From positions 1-12,806 of the forward strand of contig CALDBH010000033.1 in NCBI GenBank assembly GCA_937938065.1: a stretch of 12,806 bases of DNA, in the 5' to 3' direction. The stretch is from an uncultured Sulfurovum sp. GTDB taxonomy: Bacteria; Campylobacterota; Campylobacteria; Campylobacterales; Sulfurovaceae. How positions within the stretch are numbered: the stretch's first letter is position 1; each line of letters opens with the position of its first letter. Below are positions 1-6,719 of the stretch, piece by piece. The notes beneath the pieces are model-generated. The model was not told the DNA's origin. It saw nothing but the letters and a program-made list of their open reading frames with translations, and did not search any database. The translations under genes and the position numbers were made by a program.

Positions 1-17
1 CTGTCTTTTGTTGCCAT
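1..17 (-). CDS. 5' end of a divergent gene, cut by the window edge
   Basis: Reading leftward from base 17 there is an ATG followed by codons for Met-Ala-Thr-Lys-Asp before the window ends. An AAAGG ribosome-binding sequence (minus strand of 24-28) lies 6 bases ahead of the ATG, and a minus-strand TATAAT box (69-74) lies about 50 bases ahead. The promoter, ribosome site and start are correctly ordered, which is why I call a gene from so few codons. The product cannot be identified from five residues. Confidence 0.45.
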
Positions 18-68
18 TAAAAACCTTTGATGTGTTGAGGTGAAAATCCCCAGATTTAATTAAGGTGG

Positions 69-74
69 ATTATA
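69..74 (-). promoter_or_regulatory. -10 box of the divergent left-edge gene
   Basis: Plus-strand ATTATA reads TATAAT on the minus strand, preceded by GG (GGTATAATCC). Transcription would start near base 62 and give a leader of about 45 bases before the ATG at 17. A minus-strand TTGACA occurs at 106-111 but is about 31 bases from this box, too far to be its -35 element. Confidence 0.5.
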
Positions 75-127
75 CCGAAATTTTATTACTTTTCAGCACT
101 AAATTTGTCAAATTTCATTTTTTTAGC

Positions 128-133
128 TATAAT
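128..133 (+). promoter_or_regulatory. -10 box of the leuD-leuB operon
   Basis: A perfect TATAAT sits behind a T-rich stretch (TTTTTTAGC) and is followed by CGCGAAAATTTT. Transcription would begin near base 140, giving a leader of about 115 bases before leuD. There is no -35 box at the usual distance, as is common for the housekeeping sigma factor in Campylobacterota. The layout closely resembles the trpC promoter at 10979-10984. I see no leucine-rich leader peptide or T-box-like structure in 140-255. Confidence 0.65.
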
Positions 134-255
134 CGCGAAAATTTTAATCGTATCAATATCTAAAATTGCTGACTGTTTTGGCGAAGTTTTAGTGAGAGGA
201 ATTGTAAATAAGCTGTGCTTTTTTACAAGGAGATAGTATAAAAAAGGATAATACT

Positions 256-765
256 TTGCAAGGTAAAGTTTGGAAATTTGGTGATAATATCGATACTGAT
301 TTAATCATCGCAGCAAGATATCTTAATACAAGTGAGCCAAGTGAGTTGGCAAAATATGTAATGGAAGATGCAGACCCTGAGTTTGTTTCCAAAATGACAG
401 AGGGTGACATTATCGTTGCTGGTGAAAACTTTGGTTGTGGTTCAAGTCGTGAGCATGCACCTATCGCACTAAAAGCAGCAGGTGTAAGTGCTGTTATCGC
501 ACCGACATTTGCACGTATTTTTTACAGAAATGCATTTAACATGGGACTTCCTATCTTCGAGCTTGCAGAAGCAACAGAGATTAATGAAGGTGATGTAGTA
601 AGAGTAGATATGGCTGCGGGTGAAGTGATCAATGTAACACAAGCTAAAACATATAAGTTTTCTCCTATTCCTGAATTTATGCAAGAGTTGGTAGATGCAG
701 GCGGGCTTATTGCGTTTGCCAAAAAAGAGATTGAAGATAAAAAAGCAATAGAAGAGAAGGCATAA
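256..765 (+). CDS. leuD: 3-isopropylmalate dehydratase small subunit
   Basis: Small subunit of isopropylmalate isomerase, which with LeuC converts 2-isopropylmalate to 3-isopropylmalate in cytoplasmic leucine biosynthesis. At 169 residues it is the short form typical of the LeuD family. NIDTD lies at residues 11-15, the swivel-domain signature [13 protein letters not shown] at 57-69, and [10 protein letters not shown] at 90-99. The large subunit leuC is not in the window. The start is TTG at 256, served by AAAAAGGA (241-248) at 7 bases. A stronger AAGGAG (227-232) lies further upstream, 5 bases before an in-frame ATA at 238, so the N-terminus may be six residues longer. leuB follows 4 bases after the stop. 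Confidence 0.95.
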   Translation: MQGKVWKFGDNIDTDLIIAARYLNTSEPSELAKYVMEDADPEFVSKMTEGDIIVAGENFGCGSSREHAPIALKAAGVSAVIAPTFARIFYRNAFNMGLPIFELAEATEINEGDVVRVDMAAGEVINVTQAKTYKFSPIPEFMQELVDAGGLIAFAKKEIEDKKAIEEKA

Positions 766-769
766 TCAT

Positions 770-1840
770 ATGAGTAAAAGTTATAAAATTGGTGTAATTA
801 AAGGTGATGGGATCGGTCCTGAAATCATTGATGAAGCTATAAAAGTACTTGATGCAGTTTCTGTAACACAAGGGTTTAACCTTAAGTATGACGAGATGCT
901 ACTTGGTGGTGCTGCTATAGATGAGACGGGTGTACCATTACCAGAGGAGACTATTCAGGGTGTAAAGAAATGTGATGCTGTTCTGTTTGGTGCGATCGGT
1001 GGACCAAAATGGGACACACTAGAGAGACATTTGCGTCCTGAGTCAGGACTTTTAGGTCTTCGTAAAGAGATGGGAACATTTGCAAACCTTAGACCAGCAA
1101 TGGTGTATGATGAATTAGTGAATGCCTCTAGTCTTAAGCCTGAAGTGATTCAGGGTGTAGATATTATGGTTGTACGTGAGCTTACTGGTGGTATCTATTT
1201 TGGTCAGCCAAGAGAACTTCACGAAGATAATGCATTCAACACAATGATCTATACAAGAGAAGAAGTTAAACGTATCGCAATTGTGGCATTTGACATAGCA
1301 ATGAAACGTGATAAACGTGTCTGTTCAGTAGATAAAGCGAATGTACTTGAAGTAAGCCAGTTCTGGAGAGAGATTGTAGAGGAAGTGGCTAAAGATTACC
1401 CGGAAGTTGAGCTTTCTCATATGTATGTAGATAACGCTGCAATGCAACTTATCCGTGATCCTAAGCAGTTTGATGTTATCTTGACTGGAAACATCTTTGG
1501 AGATATCCTTTCAGATGCTGCGAGTATGTTAAGTGGATCTATCGGTCTTCTTCCAAGTGCCAGTACAGGTAAGGGTGTCGGATTGTTTGAACCTATTCAT
1601 GGTTCTGCACCGGATATCGCTGGACAAGGTATCGCTAATCCGTTGGCGACTATCTCATCGGCAAGTATGATGCTTCGTTATGCTTTAGGTGAAAATGAAG
1701 CAGCAGATAAAATAGATGATGCGATTAAAAAAGCATTGAGCGAAGGTTACCGTACGGGTGATCTTGGTGATTATGATGCAAAAGAGATCTGTACATGTAC
1801 TGAGATCGGTGATATAATCGCAGACTATGCATCTAAATAG
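770..1840 (+). CDS. leuB: 3-isopropylmalate dehydrogenase
   Basis: NAD-dependent oxidative decarboxylation of 3-isopropylmalate to 2-oxoisocaproate, the step after LeuCD. The 356-residue length is normal. GDGIGPE is at residues 12-18. Substrate-binding arginines are probably R98, R108 and R136, with Y143 in GGIYFG and catalytic K189 in DKANVL. The family signature from NIFGD (241-245) through LLPSAS (260-265) carries metal-binding aspartates D245 and D249, and D221 probably completes the site. [14 protein letters not shown] (278-291) is the NAD-binding loop, which favours NAD over NADP. AGAAGG (755-760) lies 9 bases before the ATG, inside the end of leuD, so the two genes are co-transcribed. 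The C-terminus carries CTCTEIGD, which I do not associate with a function. Confidence 0.97.
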   Translation: MSKSYKIGVIKGDGIGPEIIDEAIKVLDAVSVTQGFNLKYDEMLLGGAAIDETGVPLPEETIQGVKKCDAVLFGAIGGPKWDTLERHLRPESGLLGLRKEMGTFANLRPAMVYDELVNASSLKPEVIQGVDIMVVRELTGGIYFGQPRELHEDNAFNTMIYTREEVKRIAIVAFDIAMKRDKRVCSVDKANVLEVSQFWREIVEEVAKDYPEVELSHMYVDNAAMQLIRDPKQFDVILTGNIFGDILSDAASMLSGSIGLLPSASTGKGVGLFEPIHGSAPDIAGQGIANPLATISSASMMLRYALGENEAADKIDDAIKKALSEGYRTGDLGDYDAKEICTCTEIGDIIADYASK

Positions 1841-1859
1841 GACTTAAAACGAACAAAGT

Positions 1860-1901
1860 GTGTTAAAATACTAACACTGGGCCAACTTTTACGGTTGGCT
1901 C
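1860..1901 (+). terminator. Tandem hairpins after leuB, possible terminator or cca leader structure
   Basis: Two adjacent stem-loops. The first is GTGTTA (1860-1865), loop AAATAC, TAACAC (1872-1877). The second is GGGCCAAC (1879-1886), loop TTTTACG, GTTGGCTC (1894-1901), eight pairs with one G-U. The second is followed only by TTAAG, not a U-tract, so intrinsic termination would be weak. The TAAAAT at 1864-1869 inside the first hairpin could instead be a -10 box for cca, and a TATAAT at 1813-1818 inside the leuB end is another candidate. Confidence 0.4.
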
Positions 1902-1933
1902 TTAAGACTTCCAATGATTTAGAAAGGGATACC

Positions 1934-3082
1934 ATGCCCACTATCAAATCTTTTCCAAACTTTTTCTCACAAACAGACCCTCATATACTTCAAAATATCA
2001 CTACAATAACAGATTATTTGATCCAAAATTATAATGCCAAATGTTATGTGGTCGGTGGTGCTGTACGTGATCGTATTTTGGGACATGAGTGTAAAGACTA
2101 TGACATCGAATGTTTTGGTATCTCTGTGGATGATTTTGAAACGGCGATGGATCATTTGGGTGCACAAGGTGTAGGGAAAAGCTTTTTTGTCTATAAGTAT
2201 CATGATCTAGACATTTCATTACCTCGTACTGAGCAAAAAGTATCACTAGGGCATCGTGGTTTTGAAGTCTCTTTGGCCACTGAAGAGAAAGAGGCATCAA
2301 AAAGACGGGATTTTACGATCAATGCTTTAATGTATGATATTCAAAATGAACAGATACTTGACTTTTGGCATGGATTGGATGACTTAGAACATAAAGTACT
2401 GCGTGTTGTCGATGAAAAATCATTTATAGAAGATAGTTTACGTGTATTACGTGCGATGCAATTTGCTTCACGTTTTGGCTTTAAAGTAGAAAAACAAAGT
2501 TGCAGGCTTTGTCAAAGTATCTCTCTTGATGATCTACCTAAGGAACGTATATTTAAAGAGTTTGAGAAAATGTTTATGGGAAGATATCTGCACTATGGAC
2601 TTTATTATTTACTTGCATTGGGTATCGGGAAACAACTCTTTAACGAGCGTATGGAGAAAAAAACTTTTATTACGTTAAGTAAGATATTACAACAGAGTCA
2701 AAAACATTATGTTGAAAAACTAAGACCTTACTATTTTCTTTTTATTTGCAAAGAATATTTTTCACTGGATATCAAAGAGGTATTAGATAGATTGGGAGCA
2801 CCGACTAATTACTATAAAAAAGTCGCAGCATCACCAAACCCTAGCAATATCACCATCTCTTTTGTAGCTAATCTATCACTGAAAGAAGGCATCATAGAGT
2901 ATGTAGGAAACTATCATGCAGATGTGATCGCTATGGCAAATAAATTGGATGTATGGGACAAACCTTTTGACAGAGGTGTAACACCTACGGAGTTGATGGC
3001 CGAAGGCTTTTCGGGTAAAGCTTTAGGTGATGAACTTGAGAGGCGAACCGAAGAAAAAATAAAGAGTTTGAAAGAAAAATAG
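1934..3082 (+). CDS. cca: CCA tRNA nucleotidyltransferase / poly(A) polymerase family
   Basis: Class II nucleotidyltransferase that adds or repairs the 3' CCA end of tRNAs, acting in the cytoplasm. With the ATG at 1934 the protein has 382 residues. The nucleotidyltransferase head carries GGAVRD (41-46), the metal-binding DYD pair (55-57), RRDFTINAL (124-132) and EDSLR (166-170, the base-selecting EDxxR motif), followed by RAMQFASRFGF. I see no C-terminal HD phosphohydrolase motif. AAAGGG (1923-1928) lies 5 bases ahead of this ATG; the frame is open upstream to a TTG at 1895, but those extra 13 residues overlap the hairpin and have no ribosome site. Sequence alone cannot tell a full CCA enzyme from a CC- or A-adding specialist. 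Its neighbours trmL and glyS are also tRNA genes. Confidence 0.88.
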   Translation: MPTIKSFPNFFSQTDPHILQNITTITDYLIQNYNAKCYVVGGAVRDRILGHECKDYDIECFGISVDDFETAMDHLGAQGVGKSFFVYKYHDLDISLPRTEQKVSLGHRGFEVSLATEEKEASKRRDFTINALMYDIQNEQILDFWHGLDDLEHKVLRVVDEKSFIEDSLRVLRAMQFASRFGFKVEKQSCRLCQSISLDDLPKERIFKEFEKMFMGRYLHYGLYYLLALGIGKQLFNERMEKKTFITLSKILQQSQKHYVEKLRPYYFLFICKEYFSLDIKEVLDRLGAPTNYYKKVAASPNPSNITISFVANLSLKEGIIEYVGNYHADVIAMANKLDVWDKPFDRGVTPTELMAEGFSGKALGDELERRTEEKIKSLKEK

Positions 3083-3083
3083 G

Positions 3084-3089
3084 TATAAT
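3084..3089 (+). promoter_or_regulatory. -10 box of the purU-trmL operon
   Basis: TATAAT starts two bases after the cca stop codon. Transcription would begin near 3096, about 23 bases before the purU ATG. TTGAAA at 3068-3073 is only 10 bases upstream, too close for a -35 box. The sequence after the box is AT-rich (TTTACAATT), unlike the CGCGA type at leuD and trpC. Confidence 0.6.
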
Positions 3090-3118
3090 TTTACAATTAA
3101 ATAGTAACTAGGGCGAAT

Positions 3119-3955
3119 ATGGAAAAGAGAGCAAGGGTTTTAATAGACTGTGAAGATGCAAAGGGATTAGTATATAAGATTTCTAAAGTCTTTTATGACA
3201 GAGGTCTAAACATCGATAACAACCGTGAATTTGTTGACAAAGAGCATGGAAGGTTTTTTATGCGTACAGTAGTGTCAGGACTGTTTGATGTTGAGGAATT
3301 ACTTAAAGAACTCAAAAGAGTCACCCCCGCAGATGCACACATAAGGGTCATAGAACCTAAAGATAAGAAAATTATCCTTATGGCAACAAAAGAGTCTCAT
3401 GCACTTGGTGATATTCTTGTACGTCATGCAAATGGTGAGCTTGATGCACAGATAGAGTGTGTCATTGCAAACCATGATACACTTGAGACATTTGTACGTA
3501 GATTTGACATCCCTTTTTTTCATGTACCTGCTGACGAAATGACACGAGAAGAGCATGAAGGACATGTGATGAAACTTATCGGTGAATTTGAGTTTGATTA
3601 TATTGTTCTTGCAAAGTATATGCGTATACTTACACCTGATTTTGTCAAAGCATATCCGGAAAAGATCATTAACATTCACCACTCTTTCCTTCCTGCATTT
3701 ATAGGCGCTAACCCCTATAAGCAGGCATTTGAACGAGGTGTAAAGATCATTGGTGCTACGGCACACTTTGTGACTGATGATCTGGATGAAGGGCCTATCA
3801 TCGCTCAAGATGTGATCCCTGTCAATCATCGTTATTCTTGGAGAGATATGCAAAGAGCAGGGCGTGATGGTGAAAAGATAGTACTTTCACGTGCATTAGC
3901 ATTGGTACTACATGACAGAGTATTTGTCAATGGAAATAAAACGGTTATATTTTAA
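3119..3955 (+). CDS. purU: Formyltetrahydrofolate deformylase
   Basis: Hydrolyses 10-formyltetrahydrofolate to formate and tetrahydrofolate, balancing one-carbon pools and feeding formate to PurT-type purine synthesis where present. The 278 residues match the family. An N-terminal ACT domain (about 5-80) has GLVYKIS, the NID segment and GRFFMR; in characterised relatives this domain senses glycine or methionine. The formyltransferase fold follows from about 83, with LAKYMRIL (164-171), catalytic IINIHHSFLP (183-192) and HFVTDDLDEGPII (216-228), supplying the Asn-His-Asp set expected of this superfamily. The ACT domain separates it from PurN. The ribosome site is weak (AGGG at 3110-3113, 5 bases from ATG). 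The stop overlaps the trmL start by one base (TAATG), indicating translational coupling. Confidence 0.95.
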   Translation: MEKRARVLIDCEDAKGLVYKISKVFYDRGLNIDNNREFVDKEHGRFFMRTVVSGLFDVEELLKELKRVTPADAHIRVIEPKDKKIILMATKESHALGDILVRHANGELDAQIECVIANHDTLETFVRRFDIPFFHVPADEMTREEHEGHVMKLIGEFEFDYIVLAKYMRILTPDFVKAYPEKIINIHHSFLPAFIGANPYKQAFERGVKIIGATAHFVTDDLDEGPIIAQDVIPVNHRYSWRDMQRAGRDGEKIVLSRALALVLHDRVFVNGNKTVIF

Positions 3956-4446
3956 TGTTCAATATTGTTTTAGTAGAACCTCAGATTCCTCAAAATACTG
4001 GTACTATAGGTCGCCTCTGTGTGAACCTTGGTGCAACACTGCATCTTATCAAACCACTTGGGTTTGATATAGATGATAAAGCAGTGAAGCGTGCGGGACT
4101 TGACTATTGGCAACATCTCGATCTGGTTGTGTGGGAGAGTTTTGAAGCGTTTTTAAAAGAACATCCTATTGGTGAAAATTCCTATATGGCAACCACAAAA
4201 ACAGATAATCTGTATTTTAATGCACCGTTTAAAAAAGGTGACTATATCTTATTTGGATCAGAGACAAAAGGTATAGATGAAAAAGTCTTACTTGCACATC
4301 CTGAGCGTTGTATTACCATTCCTATGGGTGGCGCGGGTAGAAGTTTGAACCTTGGTGTAAGTGTTGGTGTAGTCATCTATGATGCATTACGTCAAAACTA
4401 TGAAGGCTTTGAAAAGATCACGATAGCCAATACACTGGAGAAGTAA
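3955..4446 (+). CDS. trmL: tRNA (cytidine/uridine-34 2'-O)-methyltransferase
   Basis: SPOUT-fold (trefoil-knot) methyltransferase that 2'-O-methylates the wobble base of leucine tRNAs using S-adenosylmethionine, working as a homodimer. The 163-residue length is typical. Visible motifs are VEPQIPQNTGTIGRLC (7-22, with R20 matching the catalytic arginine region), HLIKPLGFDIDD (30-41), RAGLDYW (46-52), FGSETKGI (100-107) and the knot motif IPMGGAGRSLNL (122-133). After that motif the sequence reads GVSVGVVIYDALRQ where TrmL usually has SNSV followed by a similar helix, so the second conserved Asn is absent. The ATG overlaps the purU stop by one base, and a small membrane-protein gene follows one base after the stop. 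Confidence 0.92.
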   Translation: MFNIVLVEPQIPQNTGTIGRLCVNLGATLHLIKPLGFDIDDKAVKRAGLDYWQHLDLVVWESFEAFLKEHPIGENSYMATTKTDNLYFNAPFKKGDYILFGSETKGIDEKVLLAHPERCITIPMGGAGRSLNLGVSVGVVIYDALRQNYEGFEKITIANTLEK

Positions 4447-4447
4447 T

Positions 4448-4597
4448 ATGTCATTTGGCGATATACTTTACATCATCGCAATGTTCTTATTTGCATTTAT
4501 TACCTTCGGAATTGTGAAGAATTATTATAAAAATAAATTTGATGACGAGGGTAGACGTATAGATATGCAAGATGAAGCAGATAAAGAGGAAAAGTAG
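4448..4597 (+). CDS. 49-residue single-pass membrane microprotein
   Basis: A short open frame, below usual length cut-offs, starts with ATG one base after the trmL stop. GGAG (4437-4440) lies 7 bases ahead, inside trmL. The protein begins MSFGDILYIIAMFLF, has one membrane segment at about residues 5-23 (ending GIV), then KNYYKNK and a strongly charged, acid-rich tail ending DKEEK. The positive patch right after the membrane segment suggests the tail lies in the cytoplasm. The ribosome site, tight spacing and sharp hydrophobic/charged division argue for a real gene. It resembles small membrane adaptors in general (single helix plus charged tail), but I recognise no family and assign no function. 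It is the last gene of the purU-trmL unit. Confidence 0.7.
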   Translation: MSFGDILYIIAMFLFAFITFGIVKNYYKNKFDDEGRRIDMQDEADKEEK

Positions 4598-4610
4598 GAC
4601 TAACCCCCTC

Positions 4611-4665
4611 TTTACCAACTCTTAGGTAAAATAATAGCTATTATTATTTCACTAGGATTACCTAA
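4611..4665 (+). repeat. Nested and competing inverted repeats before glyS
   Basis: TTAGGTAA (4622-4629) and TTACCTAA (4658-4665) form a perfect 8-base inverted repeat ending at the base before the glyS ATG. Abutting the left arm is a perfect 16-base palindrome, AATAATAG/CTATTATT (4630-4645). GGTAAA of the left arm can alternatively pair with TTTACC at 4611-4616. A plausible ribosome site, AGGA (4654-4657), lies in the unpaired segment. This could be a protein-binding operator or an RNA switch; I cannot tell which. Confidence 0.55.
4627..4632 (+). promoter_or_regulatory. Possible -10 box for glyS
   Basis: TAAAAT within GGTAAAATAATAG, with predicted transcription start near 4639, inside the palindrome at 4630-4645. 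It is one base short of the consensus. If this is the promoter, the palindrome covers the melting region and start site and would act at the DNA level; if the operon is instead read from purU, the repeats would be in RNA. Confidence 0.4.
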
Positions 4666-6714
4666 ATGACACAAGCACTACTTATCGAAATCGGTGTAGA
4701 AGAACTTCCCGCGATACCACTACTCAAAATTGTATCTAACATAGAAAAATCTTGGAAAAATATACTTGAAGAGTACAAGCTTGCTTGTGACTTCGAGTTT
4801 ATCTATACACCTAGAAGACTTGTTTTAAAACATAGTGCTATGGCACTCAGTCAAGCGGATAGTACTGTAGAACTTATGGGACCTCCTGTGCAAGCGGCTA
4901 TTAAAGATGGTGAGCCTACACAAGCAGCTCAAGGATTCGCCCGTAAATGTGGTGTGAGCTTTGATGAACTTGGTCGTGCAGATAAGAAGGGTAAAGAAGT
5001 ACTCTATTTTAAAAAAGAAGAGAAGGGTGCAGAGACTGTTTCTCTTCTTGAAGAGATGTTAGTTAAATGGCTGGCATCCATGTCATTTGGAAAGATGATG
5101 CGTTGGGGAGAAAGAACGGATGAATTCATTCGTCCTCTCAGATGGCTGCAAGTGAGACTGGACGATACTTCTGTTCCTGTAGAACTTTTTGGTGTAAGAT
5201 CAGATACAAAAACCTATGTGCATCGTATGATGACCTATGATGCAGTAGAAGTTCCTAGTATAGATGCCTATGAAGGTATCTTGGATGAGTGTGCAGTGAT
5301 GTTACATCCTGAAGATAGAGAAGCGAAGATCTTAACTGAGTTTGATGCATTGGAGTCAACGCATAATATCATCATAGAAAGAGACAGAGCACTTTTGGCT
5401 GAAGTGGTTGCTATCACAGAGAACCCTAAAGCACTTGTAGGTACTTTTGATGAACTTTTCTTAGAACTTCCACCTGAAGTGATTATCACTTCTATGAAAG
5501 AACACCAGCGTTATTTCCCTGTATTTGAAAATGGGAAAATTACAAACAAATTTGTAGTCGTAAGTAATGCCTACACAAATGACTACAGTAAAGTAGTAGC
5601 AGGAAATGAACGTGTACTTAAACCACGTCTGGCAGATGGCCTCTTCTTCTACAAAAATGACCTAAAAAATGGACTGAGTACAGATGGTCTTGAAAAAGTA
5701 CAGTTCATCGATGGTCTGGGAACACTTGCAGATAAGATCACAAGAGAAAATAATATCGCTATCAGACTGCTTGCACTTTATATGGACAGAGTAGAATCAG
5801 GAACAGGACAAAGTTCTGCAGCACTTGAGAAAGCAATGGACAAGGCCGTGAACCTTGCAAAAGCGGATCTTATGAGCGAGATGGTGTACGAGTTTACAGA
5901 ACTTCAGGGACTTATGGGATATTATTATGCTAAGGCACTGGGCGAAGAAGAGCTTGTTTATAATGCTATAAAAGAGCAGTATATGCCTGTAGGTGAAGGT
6001 GCAGAACTTCCAAGTTCTGTGTTCTCATCTATTGTGGCGATGAGTATAAAACTGGATACACTCTTTGGACTCTTTAGCGTAGGGAAAATTCCTACAGGTT
6101 CTAAAGATCCATTTGCTTTACGTCGTGCGGTAAATGGTATTGTACGTATCGTGACAGAGTATGATCTGACTTTCAATATTGACGATATCATCACGTTGCT
6201 AAAAAGCAATTACGATGAGTTTGATACCAATATATTAAGTGAATTCATTATAGAACGTATTAACAAATCGCTCGATGCCAACCCATCTGTCATCGCTTCT
6301 GTACTTGCTTCAGGGGAAAGAGATATCAATGAGATAGCTAAAAAAGTTGCAGCACTTAACGATATCGTAAATAATGATGCCTTTAAAGAGCAGTTCACTA
6401 CCTTCAAACGTGTGGCAAATATTTCTAAAGATGTAGACCTTGAGTCAAGCATGGAGATAGATATTGCATTGTTTAAAGAGGATGCTGAAGTAACACTCTA
6501 TAATGCTTATGAAAAAGTGATCAATTCTAGATACAGTGACTATAAGGAAGAACTCGAAGCACTTTTTGGACTGAAACGTGAACTTGATGGTTATTTTGAT
6601 GATGTTCTTGTTAACTCTGAAGATGAAGCGCTAACAGTAAATAGACTTCATACGATAGGATCTATCTATAAAACGTTTAGAAATATTGCGGATATTAAAG
6701 AGATATCGGTTTAG
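4666..6714 (+). CDS. glyS: Glycine-tRNA ligase beta subunit
   Basis: Beta subunit of the heterotetrameric (alpha2-beta2) bacterial glycyl-tRNA synthetase, which charges tRNA-Gly. The beta chain handles tRNA recognition while the alpha chain (GlyQ, not in this window) makes glycyl-adenylate. The 682 residues fit the family. The N-terminus IEIGVEELPA (7-16) is diagnostic, followed by YTPRRLVL (47-54), MMRWGERTDEFIRPLRWL (144-161), SMKEHQRYFPVF (276-287), RLADGLFFYKNDL and GSKDPFALRR (478-487). The last 100 or so residues form the DALR-type anticodon-binding domain with FDDVLVNSED near the end. AGGA (4654-4657) is 8 bases ahead of the ATG, within the inverted-repeat region. mnmC2 follows after 5 bases. 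Confidence 0.97.
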   Translation: MTQALLIEIGVEELPAIPLLKIVSNIEKSWKNILEEYKLACDFEFIYTPRRLVLKHSAMALSQADSTVELMGPPVQAAIKDGEPTQAAQGFARKCGVSFDELGRADKKGKEVLYFKKEEKGAETVSLLEEMLVKWLASMSFGKMMRWGERTDEFIRPLRWLQVRLDDTSVPVELFGVRSDTKTYVHRMMTYDAVEVPSIDAYEGILDECAVMLHPEDREAKILTEFDALESTHNIIIERDRALLAEVVAITENPKALVGTFDELFLELPPEVIITSMKEHQRYFPVFENGKITNKFVVVSNAYTNDYSKVVAGNERVLKPRLADGLFFYKNDLKNGLSTDGLEKVQFIDGLGTLADKITRENNIAIRLLALYMDRVESGTGQSSAALEKAMDKAVNLAKADLMSEMVYEFTELQGLMGYYYAKALGEEELVYNAIKEQYMPVGEGAELPSSVFSSIVAMSIKLDTLFGLFSVGKIPTGSKDPFALRRAVNGIVRIVTEYDLTFNIDDIITLLKSNYDEFDTNILSEFIIERINKSLDANPSVIASVLASGERDINEIAKKVAALNDIVNNDAFKEQFTTFKRVANISKDVDLESSMEIDIALFKEDAEVTLYNAYEKVINSRYSDYKEELEALFGLKRELDGYFDDVLVNSEDEALTVNRLHTIGSIYKTFRNIADIKEISV

Positions 6715-6719
6715 ATCTG

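Noticed and set aside
106..111. Minus-strand TTGACA as a -35 box
   Set aside because: It is about 31 bases from the minus-strand TATAAT at 69-74, much more than the 16-18 needed.
140..255. Leucine leader peptide, T-box or riboswitch ahead of leuD
   Set aside because: No Leu-rich short frame with a ribosome site and no terminator/antiterminator pair can be seen; only a divergent promoter region and ribosome sites.
1895..1933. Upstream TTG start for cca
   Set aside because: The TTG falls in the right arm of a hairpin with no ribosome site, whereas ATG 1934 has AAAGGG at 5 bases and matches the usual family start.
3299..3853. 184-residue frame antisense to purU
   Set aside because: It lies wholly inside the well-supported purU gene, has a Cys/Lys/His-rich low-information composition, no ribosome site or promoter, and no recognisable motif.
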